Assembly (NCBI RefSeq): GCF_020141465.1
Contig: NZ_JAHSPD010000001.1
Coordinates: 310,001-374,000, forward strand
DNA length: 64,000 nt
Direction of reading: 5' to 3'
DNA from: Roseovarius carneus
GTDB lineage: Bacteria > Pseudomonadota > Alphaproteobacteria > Rhodobacterales > Rhodobacteraceae
This document shows, in pieces, positions 1 to 8,372 of the stretch. How positions within the stretch are numbered: the stretch's first letter is position 1; the number at the start of each line of letters is the position of its first letter. The notes under the pieces were generated by a model. It was not told the origin of the DNA and did no database searches. It saw only the letters and a list, made by a program, of their open reading frames with translations. The position numbers and the translations under genes are program-made.

Positions 1-1079
1 AGCGTGTTGAGAACGCGGCAGCCGGACGCACCGATGGGATGCCCGATCGCAATCGCGCCGCCGTTCACGTTGACGATGGCCGGGTCCCAACCCATCTCCT
101 TGTTCACCGCGCAAGCCTGTGCGGCGAAGGCCTCATTGGCCTCCACGAGGTCGAGATCACCAACAGACCAGCCCGCCTTTTCAAGCGCCTTGCGGCTCGC
201 ATGGATCGGCCCCACACCCATGATCGACGGGTCGAGACCGGCTGTGGCAAAGCTCGCGATACGCGCCAAGGGCTCAATGCCACGTTTTGCCGCTTCTTCG
301 ACGCTCATCAACAGCGTGGCCGCAGCACCGTCATTAAGGCCAGAGGCGTTGGCGGCGGTCACACTGCCATCTTTGGTAAAGGCGGGCCGCATCTTCTGCA
401 TCGCCTCCATTGTCGCGCCATGGCGGATGTACTCATCCTTGTCGACAATGATATCGCCCTTGCGGGTTTTCACGGTAAAGGCCGCGATCTCATCGTCGAA
501 CTTGCCTGCCTTCTGTGCGGCTTCGGCCTTGTTCTGGCTGGCCAACGCAAACGCATCCTGCATCTCGCGGCTGATCTGCCATTTCTCGGCAACATTCTCG
601 GCCGTCTGCCCCATGTGATAGTTGTTGAACGCATCCCACAGGCCATCGCGGATCATCGTGTCGATGAATTTCGCGTCGCCCATCTTGGTGCCCGCACGCA
701 TATGCGAGGCATGGGGGCTGAGCGTCATGTTTTCCTGACCACCCGCCGCAACGATGGAGGCATCTCCAAGCTGGATATGCTGCGCGCCCAGCGCCACAGC
801 GCGCAGGCCGGACCCACAGACCTGATTGATGCTCCAAGCCGCGCTCTCCTGAGGCAGGCCCGCATTGATGTGCGCCTGACGCGCGGGGTTTTGGCCCTGA
901 GCGGCTGTCAGGACCTGCCCCAGAATGGTCTCAGAGACCTCTGATTTATCCACGCCCGCGCGCTCGACAACCGCCTCCAGCACGGCAGCACCCAGATCAT
1001 GCGCCGGTGTGTTTGCGAAAGAGCCCCCGAAAGAGCCGACAGCCGTGCGTGCGGCCGATGCGATAACGACGTTGGTCAT
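1..1079 (-). CDS. phaA: acetyl-CoA acetyltransferase (thiolase), 3' end outside window
   Basis: Biosynthetic-type thiolase that condenses two acetyl-CoA to acetoacetyl-CoA, usually the first step of polyhydroxybutyrate synthesis. The protein reads MTNVVIASAARTAVGSFGG from an ATG at 1079 with GGAG upstream. About 359 codons are present of the roughly 391 usual for the family. The acyl-accepting cysteine is Cys88 in NQVCGSGLRAV. The GHPIGASG motif carries His347. The final catalytic cysteine would lie beyond the window edge. No phaB neighbour is visible, so the PHB role rests on family resemblance, and a degradative acetyl-CoA acetyltransferase is possible. Two long plus-strand open frames over this gene are shadows. 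Confidence 0.9.
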   Translation of the reverse strand, partial: MTNVVIASAARTAVGSFGGSFANTPAHDLGAAVLEAVVERAGVDKSEVSETILGQVLTAAQGQNPARQAHINAGLPQESAAWSINQVCGSGLRAVALGAQHIQLGDASIVAAGGQENMTLSPHASHMRAGTKMGDAKFIDTMIRDGLWDAFNNYHMGQTAENVAEKWQISREMQDAFALASQNKAEAAQKAGKFDDEIAAFTVKTRKGDIIVDKDEYIRHGATMEAMQKMRPAFTKDGSVTAANASGLNDGAAATLLMSVEEAAKRGIEPLARIASFATAGLDPSIMGVGPIHASRKALEKAGWSVGDLDLVEANEAFAAQACAVNKEMGWDPAIVNVNGGAIAIGHPIGASGCRVLNT

Positions 1080-1214
1080 GTGACAGTCTCCATCTCAATG
1101 TTCTCCAGGGGAGGCAACGACGCGGACCGTCCACGCAATCGGCTCCCGCCAATTCGCAATGTTCATAGCGCGTTGGGCATATCGCGGCAACTGTTCGCAT
1201 GTCACATCAGACAC

Positions 1215-2057
1215 TCAGGCCGACCTCAGGACAGCCTCAGGGCTGAGCCATGCAGGCTTTACCGATGGCGCACCAAAGTAATACCCCTGCAAGCAATCAA
1301 TTCCGATGGCCGCGAGATAGGCCGCATCCTCGGCCCGCTCAACGTTTTCAGCCACGGTGAACATATCGAACTGCCGCGCGATACTGGCCAGCGCATTGGT
1401 CAGCACCTGATTGTCGGGATCGGTGGATATCCCGCGGATGAACTGCCCGTCGATCTTAATGATATCGAAGTAGAAATCCTTGAGATACCTGAACGAGGTA
1501 TAGCCCGCACCAAAATCATCGAGTGCAAAGCTGATCCCCTTGCTCTGCATCTCTTCCATGAAGGTCACGACCAACTCCGGCACAAGCATGGCGGAGCTTT
1601 CCGTGATTTCAAGGATAAGCCGCTCGCCCAGTATCGGATCATTGGCCAGCGCCCGTTTGAGGATGCGCATCCAGCGCGGGTAACCGATGGAGCGGGCCGA
1701 CATATTGATCGCGAGCCGCAAATCCGGATGCGCGCCCAGCGTGCGAATGCCCTTCTCCAACGCAAGGCAATCGACGATTCGCCCGGTCTCTGCCGTCTCG
1801 ATTGAGGTGATGAAATCTTTGGCGGGAATAATCCGTCCAGTCGCATCCAGAACCCGGATCAACCCTTCGTAAAACGCAATCTGGCCACCAGACCCTGCCG
1901 TCACAACAGGCTGATAAGCAAGCATAACCTGCTTATGCCGCACGGCTGCATCCACCATTGCTATCACGGATTCATCCCGCGCGCTGATGGCATAGGATAA
2001 CGGATCTTGGTGGCCTAAGGGGATATCGGCCCATTTGGCCTTACGCGCATCACTCAT
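1215..2057 (-). CDS. EAL-domain cyclic-di-GMP phosphodiesterase
   Basis: Stand-alone EAL protein of 280 aa, predicted to cleave c-di-GMP to pGpG in the cytoplasm. I start at the ATG at 2057 (MSDARKAKW), preceded by GGAG, rather than at the GTG at 2084. The signature is EGL (Glu64). The other metal-binding and catalytic residues are all present: Asn118, Glu150 (LEITES), Asp180-Asp181 (DDFGAGYTS), Lys201, Glu237 and Gln257 in LQGYYFG. Catalytic activity is therefore expected. There is no GGDEF, PAS or membrane segment, so its input signal is not visible. It stands alone between the thiolase and tag, on the strand opposite to tag. Confidence 0.9.
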   Translation of the reverse strand: MSDARKAKWADIPLGHQDPLSYAISARDESVIAMVDAAVRHKQVMLAYQPVVTAGSGGQIAFYEGLIRVLDATGRIIPAKDFITSIETAETGRIVDCLALEKGIRTLGAHPDLRLAINMSARSIGYPRWMRILKRALANDPILGERLILEITESSAMLVPELVVTFMEEMQSKGISFALDDFGAGYTSFRYLKDFYFDIIKIDGQFIRGISTDPDNQVLTNALASIARQFDMFTVAENVERAEDAAYLAAIGIDCLQGYYFGAPSVKPAWLSPEAVLRSA

Positions 2058-2147
2058 GGCAGTCTCCGATTTGATCAGTGACACAATGCGCCCCCGTCGC
2101 TAAAAAACCCTTAAGCGGATAATTTGAATAAACTGGGGGATGGCATC

Positions 2148-2720
2148 ATGACCGATCGGTGTGGATGGGTCGGGCTTGAGGAGATTTACATCCAGTATCA
2201 CGACACCGAATGGGGCGTGCCAGAATATGACAGCCGTGCCCTTTGGGAGAAACTGATCCTTGACGGGTTTCAGGCCGGGCTGAGTTGGATCACCATCCTT
2301 AAAAAGCGCGATAATTTCCGCGCGGCCTTTGCCGATTTTGATCCAAATGTGATCGCTACATGGGGCGAGCCTGAGGTCACGCGCCTTCTCGGTGATGCCG
2401 GGATCATCCGCCACAGGGGCAAGATTGAGGCCACGATCACGAACGCCCAAGCGTGGCAACGGATCGAAGCCGAGCAGGGTTTTGACCGCTACCTCTGGGG
2501 CTTTCTCGGTGGTGCGCCATTGCAAAACACCTATATCAATCAGGCCGATGTGCCCGCCTTCACGCCCCTATCCACCGCGATCTCCAAAGACCTCAAAAAA
2601 CGCGGTTTCAAGTTCTGCGGGCCGACCATCGTCTATGCGTTCATGCAGGCCTGCGGGCTGGTGAACGACCATTTGACCAGCTGCCCCTGCCACGCTCGCG
2701 TGGCCGCTCTCGCCCGTTGA
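2148..2720 (+). CDS. tag: DNA-3-methyladenine glycosylase I
   Basis: Base-excision repair enzyme that removes 3-methyladenine from alkylated DNA. It is 190 aa, the normal family length. An ATG at 2124 is in frame, but 2148 (MTDRCGWVG) has GGGGGA at the right distance and gives the canonical N-terminus. Zinc-ligand positions known from E. coli Tag are seen as Cys5, His18 (YHDTEWG), His175 and Cys179 (HLTSCPCH). The helix-hairpin region LILDGFQAGLSW is typical. It is monocistronic, with a 202-bp gap before the next gene. Confidence 0.95.
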   Translation: MTDRCGWVGLEEIYIQYHDTEWGVPEYDSRALWEKLILDGFQAGLSWITILKKRDNFRAAFADFDPNVIATWGEPEVTRLLGDAGIIRHRGKIEATITNAQAWQRIEAEQGFDRYLWGFLGGAPLQNTYINQADVPAFTPLSTAISKDLKKRGFKFCGPTIVYAFMQACGLVNDHLTSCPCHARVAALAR

Positions 2721-2922
2721 TCCCTTTGCCACATTTTTGCCACATTAGCCAGTGTTGTGGCGGATGTAGAATCACCCCCAACATGTTCCGTTTTGCACGT
2801 TTCAAAAATCATAAAAACGCACAAATTGAAGGGTTTATTCGATGGAACTGATGTGTTATTTTTTGAATCAATGAAGCCAGTCGGATAACCGGCGGCGCGA
2901 GGCAGTAAAAAAGAGTAGTTCC

Positions 2923-4458
2923 ATGAAGGCTCGGGGTAGGCAACCGATCCGGCTCGGCGTGTTCGCGTTGGCCGCAATCTGGATGTTCGTAATCGTTCCG
3001 CTTAGCGCGGCGGCTGCGCCCTATGCGGCGATGGTCATGGATGCGCGCTCGGGTGAGGTGCTGCATGCGCGCAACGCCGACACGCGCCTGCACCCCGCTT
3101 CCCTCACCAAGATGATGACGCTTTATGTGGCGTTTGAGGCGATTGAAAATGGCGAGATTGGCCTCGACGATATGGTGAAAATCTCCCGTCATGCCGCCAA
3201 TGAGCCACCCTCCAAGCTGGGCCTCAAAGCAGGAAGCTCCATCAAGCTGCGGTTTCTCATTCGTGCGGCGGCGGTAAAATCGGCCAATGACGCCTCCACC
3301 GCCATTGCCGAGGCTATCTCCGGGTCGGAGGCTGCGTTTGCGCGCCGGATGAACCGCACGGCCAAGGCGCTGGGAATGTCGCGCACCACGTTCAAAAATG
3401 CTCACGGCTTGACCGAAGCAGGGCACCTCTCCACCGCCCGCGATATGACGGTCATGGGGCGGCATGTGTTCTACGACTACCCGCAATATTACAACCTCTT
3501 CTCCCGGATCGAGGCCAATGCCGGTGTGCGCACCGTGCTGCACACCAACCGCCGCCTGCTCAATTCCTATCGTGGTGCGGACGGGATCAAGACGGGCTAT
3601 ACACGTGCAGCGGGATTCAACCTTGTGGCCAGCGCCGAGCGCGGTCAGGAACGCATCATCGCCACCGTGTTCGGCGGACGCTCCACTAACACACGCAACG
3701 CCCGCGTGGCCGAGCTTTTGGACATGGGCTTCAAACGCGCGCCCACGCGCGTAGCCCTCAACCGGCCCGTCAAACCCGTCTACCAAGGCCCCGGCACGCG
3801 CGACGTAGCCGCCCCAGACACCCAAGTTGCCACATCTGGCGCTGCCGGGCGCACGGTGCGCCTTATTTCTGCCGCCGCCGTGAAGAAAAGCCTGCGTCCA
3901 CAATCGCGGCCCGCGTCTGAGGTCCCCGTTCTGGTGGCCAATCAGACCGACATCGAAAGAGCACTACGAGAAGCCAAAGAGGCCGGTATCGACCTTGCCG
4001 TGCTGGAGCCCGCAACGTCAGCAGAAGCGATCGTAGAGGCCTACGAAACTCCCGCCGTAACGCCCGCTGAGCCAAGCACGCCACCTGAGGAGATTATCCT
4101 CGCCTCCGTAGCCCCCACCGTAGCTCTCAAGCCCCAGCGTAGACCGCAAGATCTGATCGACGCCAAGATCGTTACAGCAGATCCCGTGCAGGAGGTTGTC
4201 ACCCGTATTTCAACCTCGGGTGGGCATGATTGGGGCATCAATGTAGGTCGCTATCCCAGCCAATACAAAGCACGCAAAGTCTTACTGACAACCGCGCTCA
4301 GTGAGATGGGCACCCTTGATGGATCTTTGCGCAAAGTGGTCAAGCGCGCGGGCGGCTTCGACGCCAATTTCATGGGCATGACCCGGGAGGGAGCAGACCG
4401 CGCATGCCGCCGCCTCGCTGCCAAGAAATTCACCTGCTTCATGATCGAACCGGGCTGA
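2923..4458 (+). CDS. D-alanyl-D-alanine carboxypeptidase with C-terminal SPOR-like domain
   Basis: Low-molecular-mass penicillin-binding protein (peptidase S11, DacA/DacF type) that trims the terminal D-Ala of peptidoglycan peptides in the periplasm. It is 511 aa with a hydrophobic signal or anchor at about 10-31. All three active-site motifs are present: SLTK (Ser60-Lys63), SAN (Ser120-Asn122) and KTG (223-225). A proline- and alanine-rich linker follows (about 270-420). The last 80 residues (GGHDWGINVGRYPSQYKARK onward) resemble a SPOR peptidoglycan-binding domain, an arrangement common in alphaproteobacteria. There is no operon partner. A 364-codon reverse frame over its 5' half is a codon-bias shadow. 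Confidence 0.92.
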   Translation: MKARGRQPIRLGVFALAAIWMFVIVPLSAAAAPYAAMVMDARSGEVLHARNADTRLHPASLTKMMTLYVAFEAIENGEIGLDDMVKISRHAANEPPSKLGLKAGSSIKLRFLIRAAAVKSANDASTAIAEAISGSEAAFARRMNRTAKALGMSRTTFKNAHGLTEAGHLSTARDMTVMGRHVFYDYPQYYNLFSRIEANAGVRTVLHTNRRLLNSYRGADGIKTGYTRAAGFNLVASAERGQERIIATVFGGRSTNTRNARVAELLDMGFKRAPTRVALNRPVKPVYQGPGTRDVAAPDTQVATSGAAGRTVRLISAAAVKKSLRPQSRPASEVPVLVANQTDIERALREAKEAGIDLAVLEPATSAEAIVEAYETPAVTPAEPSTPPEEIILASVAPTVALKPQRRPQDLIDAKIVTADPVQEVVTRISTSGGHDWGINVGRYPSQYKARKVLLTTALSEMGTLDGSLRKVVKRAGGFDANFMGMTREGADRACRRLAAKKFTCFMIEPG

Positions 4459-4574
4459 CCACCTACACATCAGACGTTTGTCTCCGCCCATCAAACGCTT
4501 TTGACTGGCGTGTCACCATGCGCACGCTGTAGCGTGATCGCGCGGCTCAAAACCCCCTGCACAAAAGGTCTGAT

Positions 4575-5522
4575 ATGCCCGGAAGCTCAAGCGAGATCAT
4601 CCTGCACAATTACCCCCAATCGCCCGTGGCCGAAAAGGCGCGGATTGCCTTTGGCATCAAGGGTCTTGCATGGCGCAACGTGCTGATCCCACGGATTACG
4701 CCAAAGCCGATGCTGACGGCTCTGACCGGCGGCTACAGGCGCACGCCCGTAATGCAAATCGGGGCCGATATCTATTGCGACAGCCAATGTATCCTGCGTG
4801 AGCTGGAAAGCCGCTTCCCCTCGCCCACCTTCTTTCCCGGCGCGGATGAGGGCCTTCTGTGGTGCCTGAGCCGCTGGACCGATGGCGCTCTTTTTGACAT
4901 GGCGGTGAAGGTTATTCTGGGTGCCGCGGGCGACGATCTGCCTTCAGATTTTGCCGCTGATCGCGGGCGGCTCTATTTTGGGCAGGATTGGGCCGAGGGG
5001 CTGAAAGCTGCAAACGCCAACCTGCCCCATCTGGCCGCGCAGTTTCGCGCGCCGCTTCAGTGGCTCAATACGCAGCTTGCGGACAATCGCGCCTTTTTGC
5101 TGGGCGAGCAGCCTGCCGCGATTGACGCACAATTCTACAATCTGGTGTGGTTTCTGCGCGGTCGCTGGGCGCAGGGTCCGGAATTCCTGTCCGAGTTTGC
5201 ACATCTTGAACGCTGGGAGGGCAATGTCCGCGCCATCGGCCATGGTACAATGCGCGACATGAGCCCTGAGGAGGCCATAACCATCGCCGCAGAGGCCACC
5301 CCGACCGCTGTCCAAGCGACGGACCCGCACGAGCCACAAGGCTTGCGCCCCGGTCTACGCGTGAGCGTCTCACCCGATGTTGACGGTGGCGAGCAACCCG
5401 TTGAGGGGGAGGTCGTGTCCGCCGACAGCCACCGCATCGTGCTGCACCGCGAAACACCTGAGATTGGTGCAGTCTGCGTGCATTTTCCAAGGACGGGCTA
5501 CCGGGTGGAAATTCTTACCTGA
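4575..5522 (+). CDS. glutathione S-transferase family protein with C-terminal extension
   Basis: The N-terminus (IILHNYPQSPVAEKARIAF, then TPVMQIGADIYCDSQCI) is the thioredoxin-like glutathione-binding domain, with Ser16 in the catalytic position. Residues about 85-235 are the helical GST C-domain. At 315 aa it is about 80 residues longer than a typical GST. The extra part (about 250-315, GLRPGLRVSVSPDVDGG to TGYRVEILT) looks like a small beta-rich module and is not a known GST element to me. Similar extended GSTs occur in Rhodobacterales. Substrate unknown. It converges with ccoS, 23 bp away. Confidence 0.85.
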   Translation: MPGSSSEIILHNYPQSPVAEKARIAFGIKGLAWRNVLIPRITPKPMLTALTGGYRRTPVMQIGADIYCDSQCILRELESRFPSPTFFPGADEGLLWCLSRWTDGALFDMAVKVILGAAGDDLPSDFAADRGRLYFGQDWAEGLKAANANLPHLAAQFRAPLQWLNTQLADNRAFLLGEQPAAIDAQFYNLVWFLRGRWAQGPEFLSEFAHLERWEGNVRAIGHGTMRDMSPEEAITIAAEATPTAVQATDPHEPQGLRPGLRVSVSPDVDGGEQPVEGEVVSADSHRIVLHRETPEIGAVCVHFPRTGYRVEILT

Positions 5523-5545
5523 ATGGCCACCTCAGGGGCTGGCTT

Positions 5546-5704
5546 TCAGGGGCGCGGGTTGTCGTCCCATTCATCCGACAGGATGCGGCGCGCGTCTCCC
5601 TCGGGGTCGTCATACTGATTGCTGCGGATCGTGTAGATGAACGCAACCAAGCCCGCGCCGCCCAAGAGCAGCGATATCGGTATCAGATAGACCAGAATAT
5701 TCAT
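5546..5704 (-). CDS. ccoS: cbb3-type cytochrome oxidase assembly protein CcoS
   Basis: Small 52-aa membrane protein reading MNILVYLIPISLLLGGAG, then a short polar tail with YDDPEGDARRIL and ending NPRP. CcoS is needed for cofactor (heme/copper) insertion into cbb3 oxidase. The single transmembrane helix at 3-23 and the DDPxGDAxRIL motif are diagnostic. Its ATG overlaps the stop codon of ccoI (ATGA), so it is the last gene of ccoG-H-I-S and translationally coupled. Confidence 0.93.
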   Translation of the reverse strand: MNILVYLIPISLLLGGAGLVAFIYTIRSNQYDDPEGDARRILSDEWDDNPRP

Positions 5705-7893
5705 CCCCGCCCCCTCAGCCTGAGTGCATTGAGAGATACGGTAATCGAACTGGTCGACATGGCAAGCGCCGCGATGAGCGGCGTGGCGAGGCCCGCAACC
5801 GCCAGAGGCACGGCGACGATGTTATAGACAGTCGCGATCTGGAAATTCTCACGGATGCGGCGGATGGCGGAGCGGGCGATCACGCAAGCCTCTGCGATGG
5901 GGCTGAGATCCGCCCCCAAAAGTACGATGTCCGAGGCCACACGCGCCGCATCGAGCGCCGTGGCGGGCGAGATGGAAACATGCGCAGCACTCAGCGCCGC
6001 CGTGTCGTTGAGCCCGTCACCCACCATCAGCACGCGGCGGCCAGCGTCCGACATGGCACGAATGCGCGCGGCCTTGTCCTCGGGCAGGGCCTCGGCCACG
6101 CAATTGGGGATGTTGAGCCGGGCGGCCATGGCATGGGTCACCGGAGTGCTGTCGCCTGAGATAAGCCAAACCTCCTTGCCGCTGTCGATCAACGCCTGCA
6201 CCGCCGCCGCCGCCCCCTGACGCAGGCTGTCGGTGAAGGTCAAAGGCCGCGCGGCACCGTCCCATTGCAGGTAGGTGGCGGTCTGCGCCAAAGGCTCGGC
6301 CCCGACCCACGCGGCGCGGCCAAGGCGCACCTCGCGCCCATCAAGGCGCCCGCGTGTGCCATACCCCGGCACTTCCTCGATATCGGTGACATTGGCAGGC
6401 GCCACACCCAGGTCCCCCGCCGCCGTCATGATCGCACGCGACAGAGGATGCGCAGAGCCTGCGGCCAAAGCAGCCGCCACCGCCATGGCGTCTTGCGGCA
6501 CATCGCCGGGTGCGTCCATCAGGGCAAGGCCCGTGGTCAGCGTGCCAGTCTTGTCGAAAACAACTGTATCAACCTCGGCCAACCGCTCCAGCGCCGTGGC
6601 GTGTTTGATCAGCATCCCACGCTTGAAAAGCCGCCCCGAGGCCGCCGTGGTCACCGCAGGCACCGCAAGACCCAGCGCGCAGGGGCAAGTAATAATGAGC
6701 ACCGCCGCCGCGATATTGATCGCCGTGCGCATGTCGCCCGTACCGATATACCAGCCCGCAAAGGCCAGCGCCGACAGGATATGCACGAAGGGCGCATAGA
6801 GCTTGGCAGCGCTATCGGCAAGCGAGGTGTAATTGGCGCGCCCGCTCTCGGCCACCGCCACAAGATCGGCCATCCGGTACAGTGACGTATCGGTGCCCAC
6901 AGCCGTGGCGCGAAGCGTCAAAGGCCCAGTCAGGTTCATCTCACCGGCGGAGACCTCTGTGCCCTCGCCGGCATAAACGGGCAACGTCTCGCCCGTCAAA
7001 AGGGATCGGTCCAGCTCAGACGCGCCATGAGTGATCACGCCGTCCACAGGCATACGCCCGCCCGGATGCACCGCAATCTGGTCGCCCACGCGCAGCATGG
7101 CCACAGGAACCTCCACCTCACACCCCTCCTCCAAACGCCATGCGCGCGGGACCTCCAGCGCCGTCAACTCCTCGGCGGCAGAGCGCGCGATGGCCCGCGT
7201 GCGGTGATCGAGATAGCGCCCCGCAAGCAGGAAAAACGTGAGCGTCAGCGCCGCATCGAAATAGGCGTGGTGCCCGCTCAGCATCGTCTCCCAAAGGGAG
7301 GTGAAGATCGCCAAGGCAATAGCCAGCGTGATCGGCACATCCATGTTGAGCCGCCCCGCGCGCAACGCACCCCATGCACTGCGGTAAAAAGGCTGCCCCG
7401 CGAAAGCCACCGTGGGCAGGGTGATCGCGGCAGAGATCCAGTGGAACATGTCGCGCGTCGCGTCCTCGGCCCCAGACCAGACCGCGACCGACAAAAGCAT
7501 CACGTTCATCGACGCAAAGCCCGACACCGCCAGCCGCATCAGAAGATCGCGCCCCGCGCGGTCCGTCGCCGTGGCGCTGAGTGCGCTTTGATCAAGCTCA
7601 TGCGCCTCATAACCAAGCCCGGTCACCAACGTGATCATCTCGGACGCCGTGACACCGGGTGCGGCCGTAATGGAGGCGCGTTTGAGCGTGAGGTTCACGC
7701 GCGCAGCCTCAACCCGCGCATCGGCGCGCAACCCGCGCTCAATCGCCGTGATACAATTGGCACAATGAATAGTAGGCAACGACAACGTGATCTGCCCTGC
7801 CATAGGCGCGTCCGGCCCGGCGGCAGAAAGGGCCGCAGGTGCCGCGACACAGGCCGGACAGGCCGACGCAGGAGGGCGCAGCGCAACTGTCAT
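5701..7893 (-). CDS. ccoI: copper-exporting P1B-type ATPase CcoI (FixI)
   Basis: 730-aa heavy-metal P-type ATPase that moves Cu across the inner membrane for cbb3 oxidase assembly. Seen in order: an N-terminal Cys pair CPAC (12-15), an HMA metal-binding domain with CANC (44-47), transmembrane helices from about 118, the actuator motif TGET (300-303), the ion-site CPC (403-405) in TM6, the phosphorylation motif DKTGT starting at Asp447, and GDGLNDTAAL near the C-terminus. It overlaps ccoH upstream and ccoS downstream by 4 nt each. Location between ccoH and ccoS separates it from general CopA detoxification pumps. Confidence 0.95.
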   Translation of the reverse strand: MTVALRPPASACPACVAAPAALSAAGPDAPMAGQITLSLPTIHCANCITAIERGLRADARVEAARVNLTLKRASITAAPGVTASEMITLVTGLGYEAHELDQSALSATATDRAGRDLLMRLAVSGFASMNVMLLSVAVWSGAEDATRDMFHWISAAITLPTVAFAGQPFYRSAWGALRAGRLNMDVPITLAIALAIFTSLWETMLSGHHAYFDAALTLTFFLLAGRYLDHRTRAIARSAAEELTALEVPRAWRLEEGCEVEVPVAMLRVGDQIAVHPGGRMPVDGVITHGASELDRSLLTGETLPVYAGEGTEVSAGEMNLTGPLTLRATAVGTDTSLYRMADLVAVAESGRANYTSLADSAAKLYAPFVHILSALAFAGWYIGTGDMRTAINIAAAVLIITCPCALGLAVPAVTTAASGRLFKRGMLIKHATALERLAEVDTVVFDKTGTLTTGLALMDAPGDVPQDAMAVAAALAAGSAHPLSRAIMTAAGDLGVAPANVTDIEEVPGYGTRGRLDGREVRLGRAAWVGAEPLAQTATYLQWDGAARPLTFTDSLRQGAAAAVQALIDSGKEVWLISGDSTPVTHAMAARLNIPNCVAEALPEDKAARIRAMSDAGRRVLMVGDGLNDTAALSAAHVSISPATALDAARVASDIVLLGADLSPIAEACVIARSAIRRIRENFQIATVYNIVAVPLAVAGLATPLIAALAMSTSSITVSLNALRLRGRG

Positions 7894-8372
7894 CGCACGT
7901 GCAACACCACGCGCTGCTCAAAAGCGGTGCCATCCTCGGCGACAGCCGTCATGCGGATGTTCCAGTTGCCCGGTCGCAGCTCCATCGGCGCCACATAGGC
8001 CGTGCCGTCAAAGCGAAAGTCGGGGCGCACATCGTCCTGCACATGGGTGGCGCGGCCCAGAACGGCATCAAGCTCGGCCACCTCAACAGGCGCGCCATCC
8101 TCGCCCACAATGCTCAGGCGCAACGCGCCCCCCTCATGCCCCGCCCGGACGGTCCAGCCCAACGCCTCCTGCGCATCGCGGCGCTCATCGAATTGCTGGC
8201 TCGCCACATAGCTGTTCTTGACCTCAAGCCCCGGAAACGTGCGCACGGCATTGAAGGCCAGCGCCAGATTGACCGTGATGATTATCGAAAACGCACCGAC
8301 AAAGATCATCAAAACATGCCGCCCCGTCAGCTTGCGCCCGCCTGTTGTGTCCGGTGTGTCTTCGGCCATCAT
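7890..8372 (-). CDS. ccoH: cbb3 oxidase assembly protein CcoH (FixH)
   Basis: 160-aa FixH-family protein. One transmembrane helix (about 18-40, VLMIFVGAFSIIITVNLALAF) is followed by a periplasmic beta-rich domain with the family-typical VKNSYVASQQFDE segment. CcoH helps stabilise the CcoNOP complex during assembly. The start at 8372 overlaps the ccoG stop and its own stop overlaps the ccoI start, so ccoG-H-I-S form one tightly coupled unit. Confidence 0.93.
   Translation of the reverse strand: MMAEDTPDTTGGRKLTGRHVLMIFVGAFSIIITVNLALAFNAVRTFPGLEVKNSYVASQQFDERRDAQEALGWTVRAGHEGGALRLSIVGEDGAPVEVAELDAVLGRATHVQDDVRPDFRFDGTAYVAPMELRPGNWNIRMTAVAEDGTAFEQRVVLHVR

Noticed and set aside
39..944. 301-codon plus-strand frame
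   Set aside because: Antisense to the thiolase, whose active-site motifs are clear; high-GC shadow.
2809..3903. 364-codon minus-strand frame
   Set aside because: Lies over the carboxypeptidase with all three PBP motifs; shadow.
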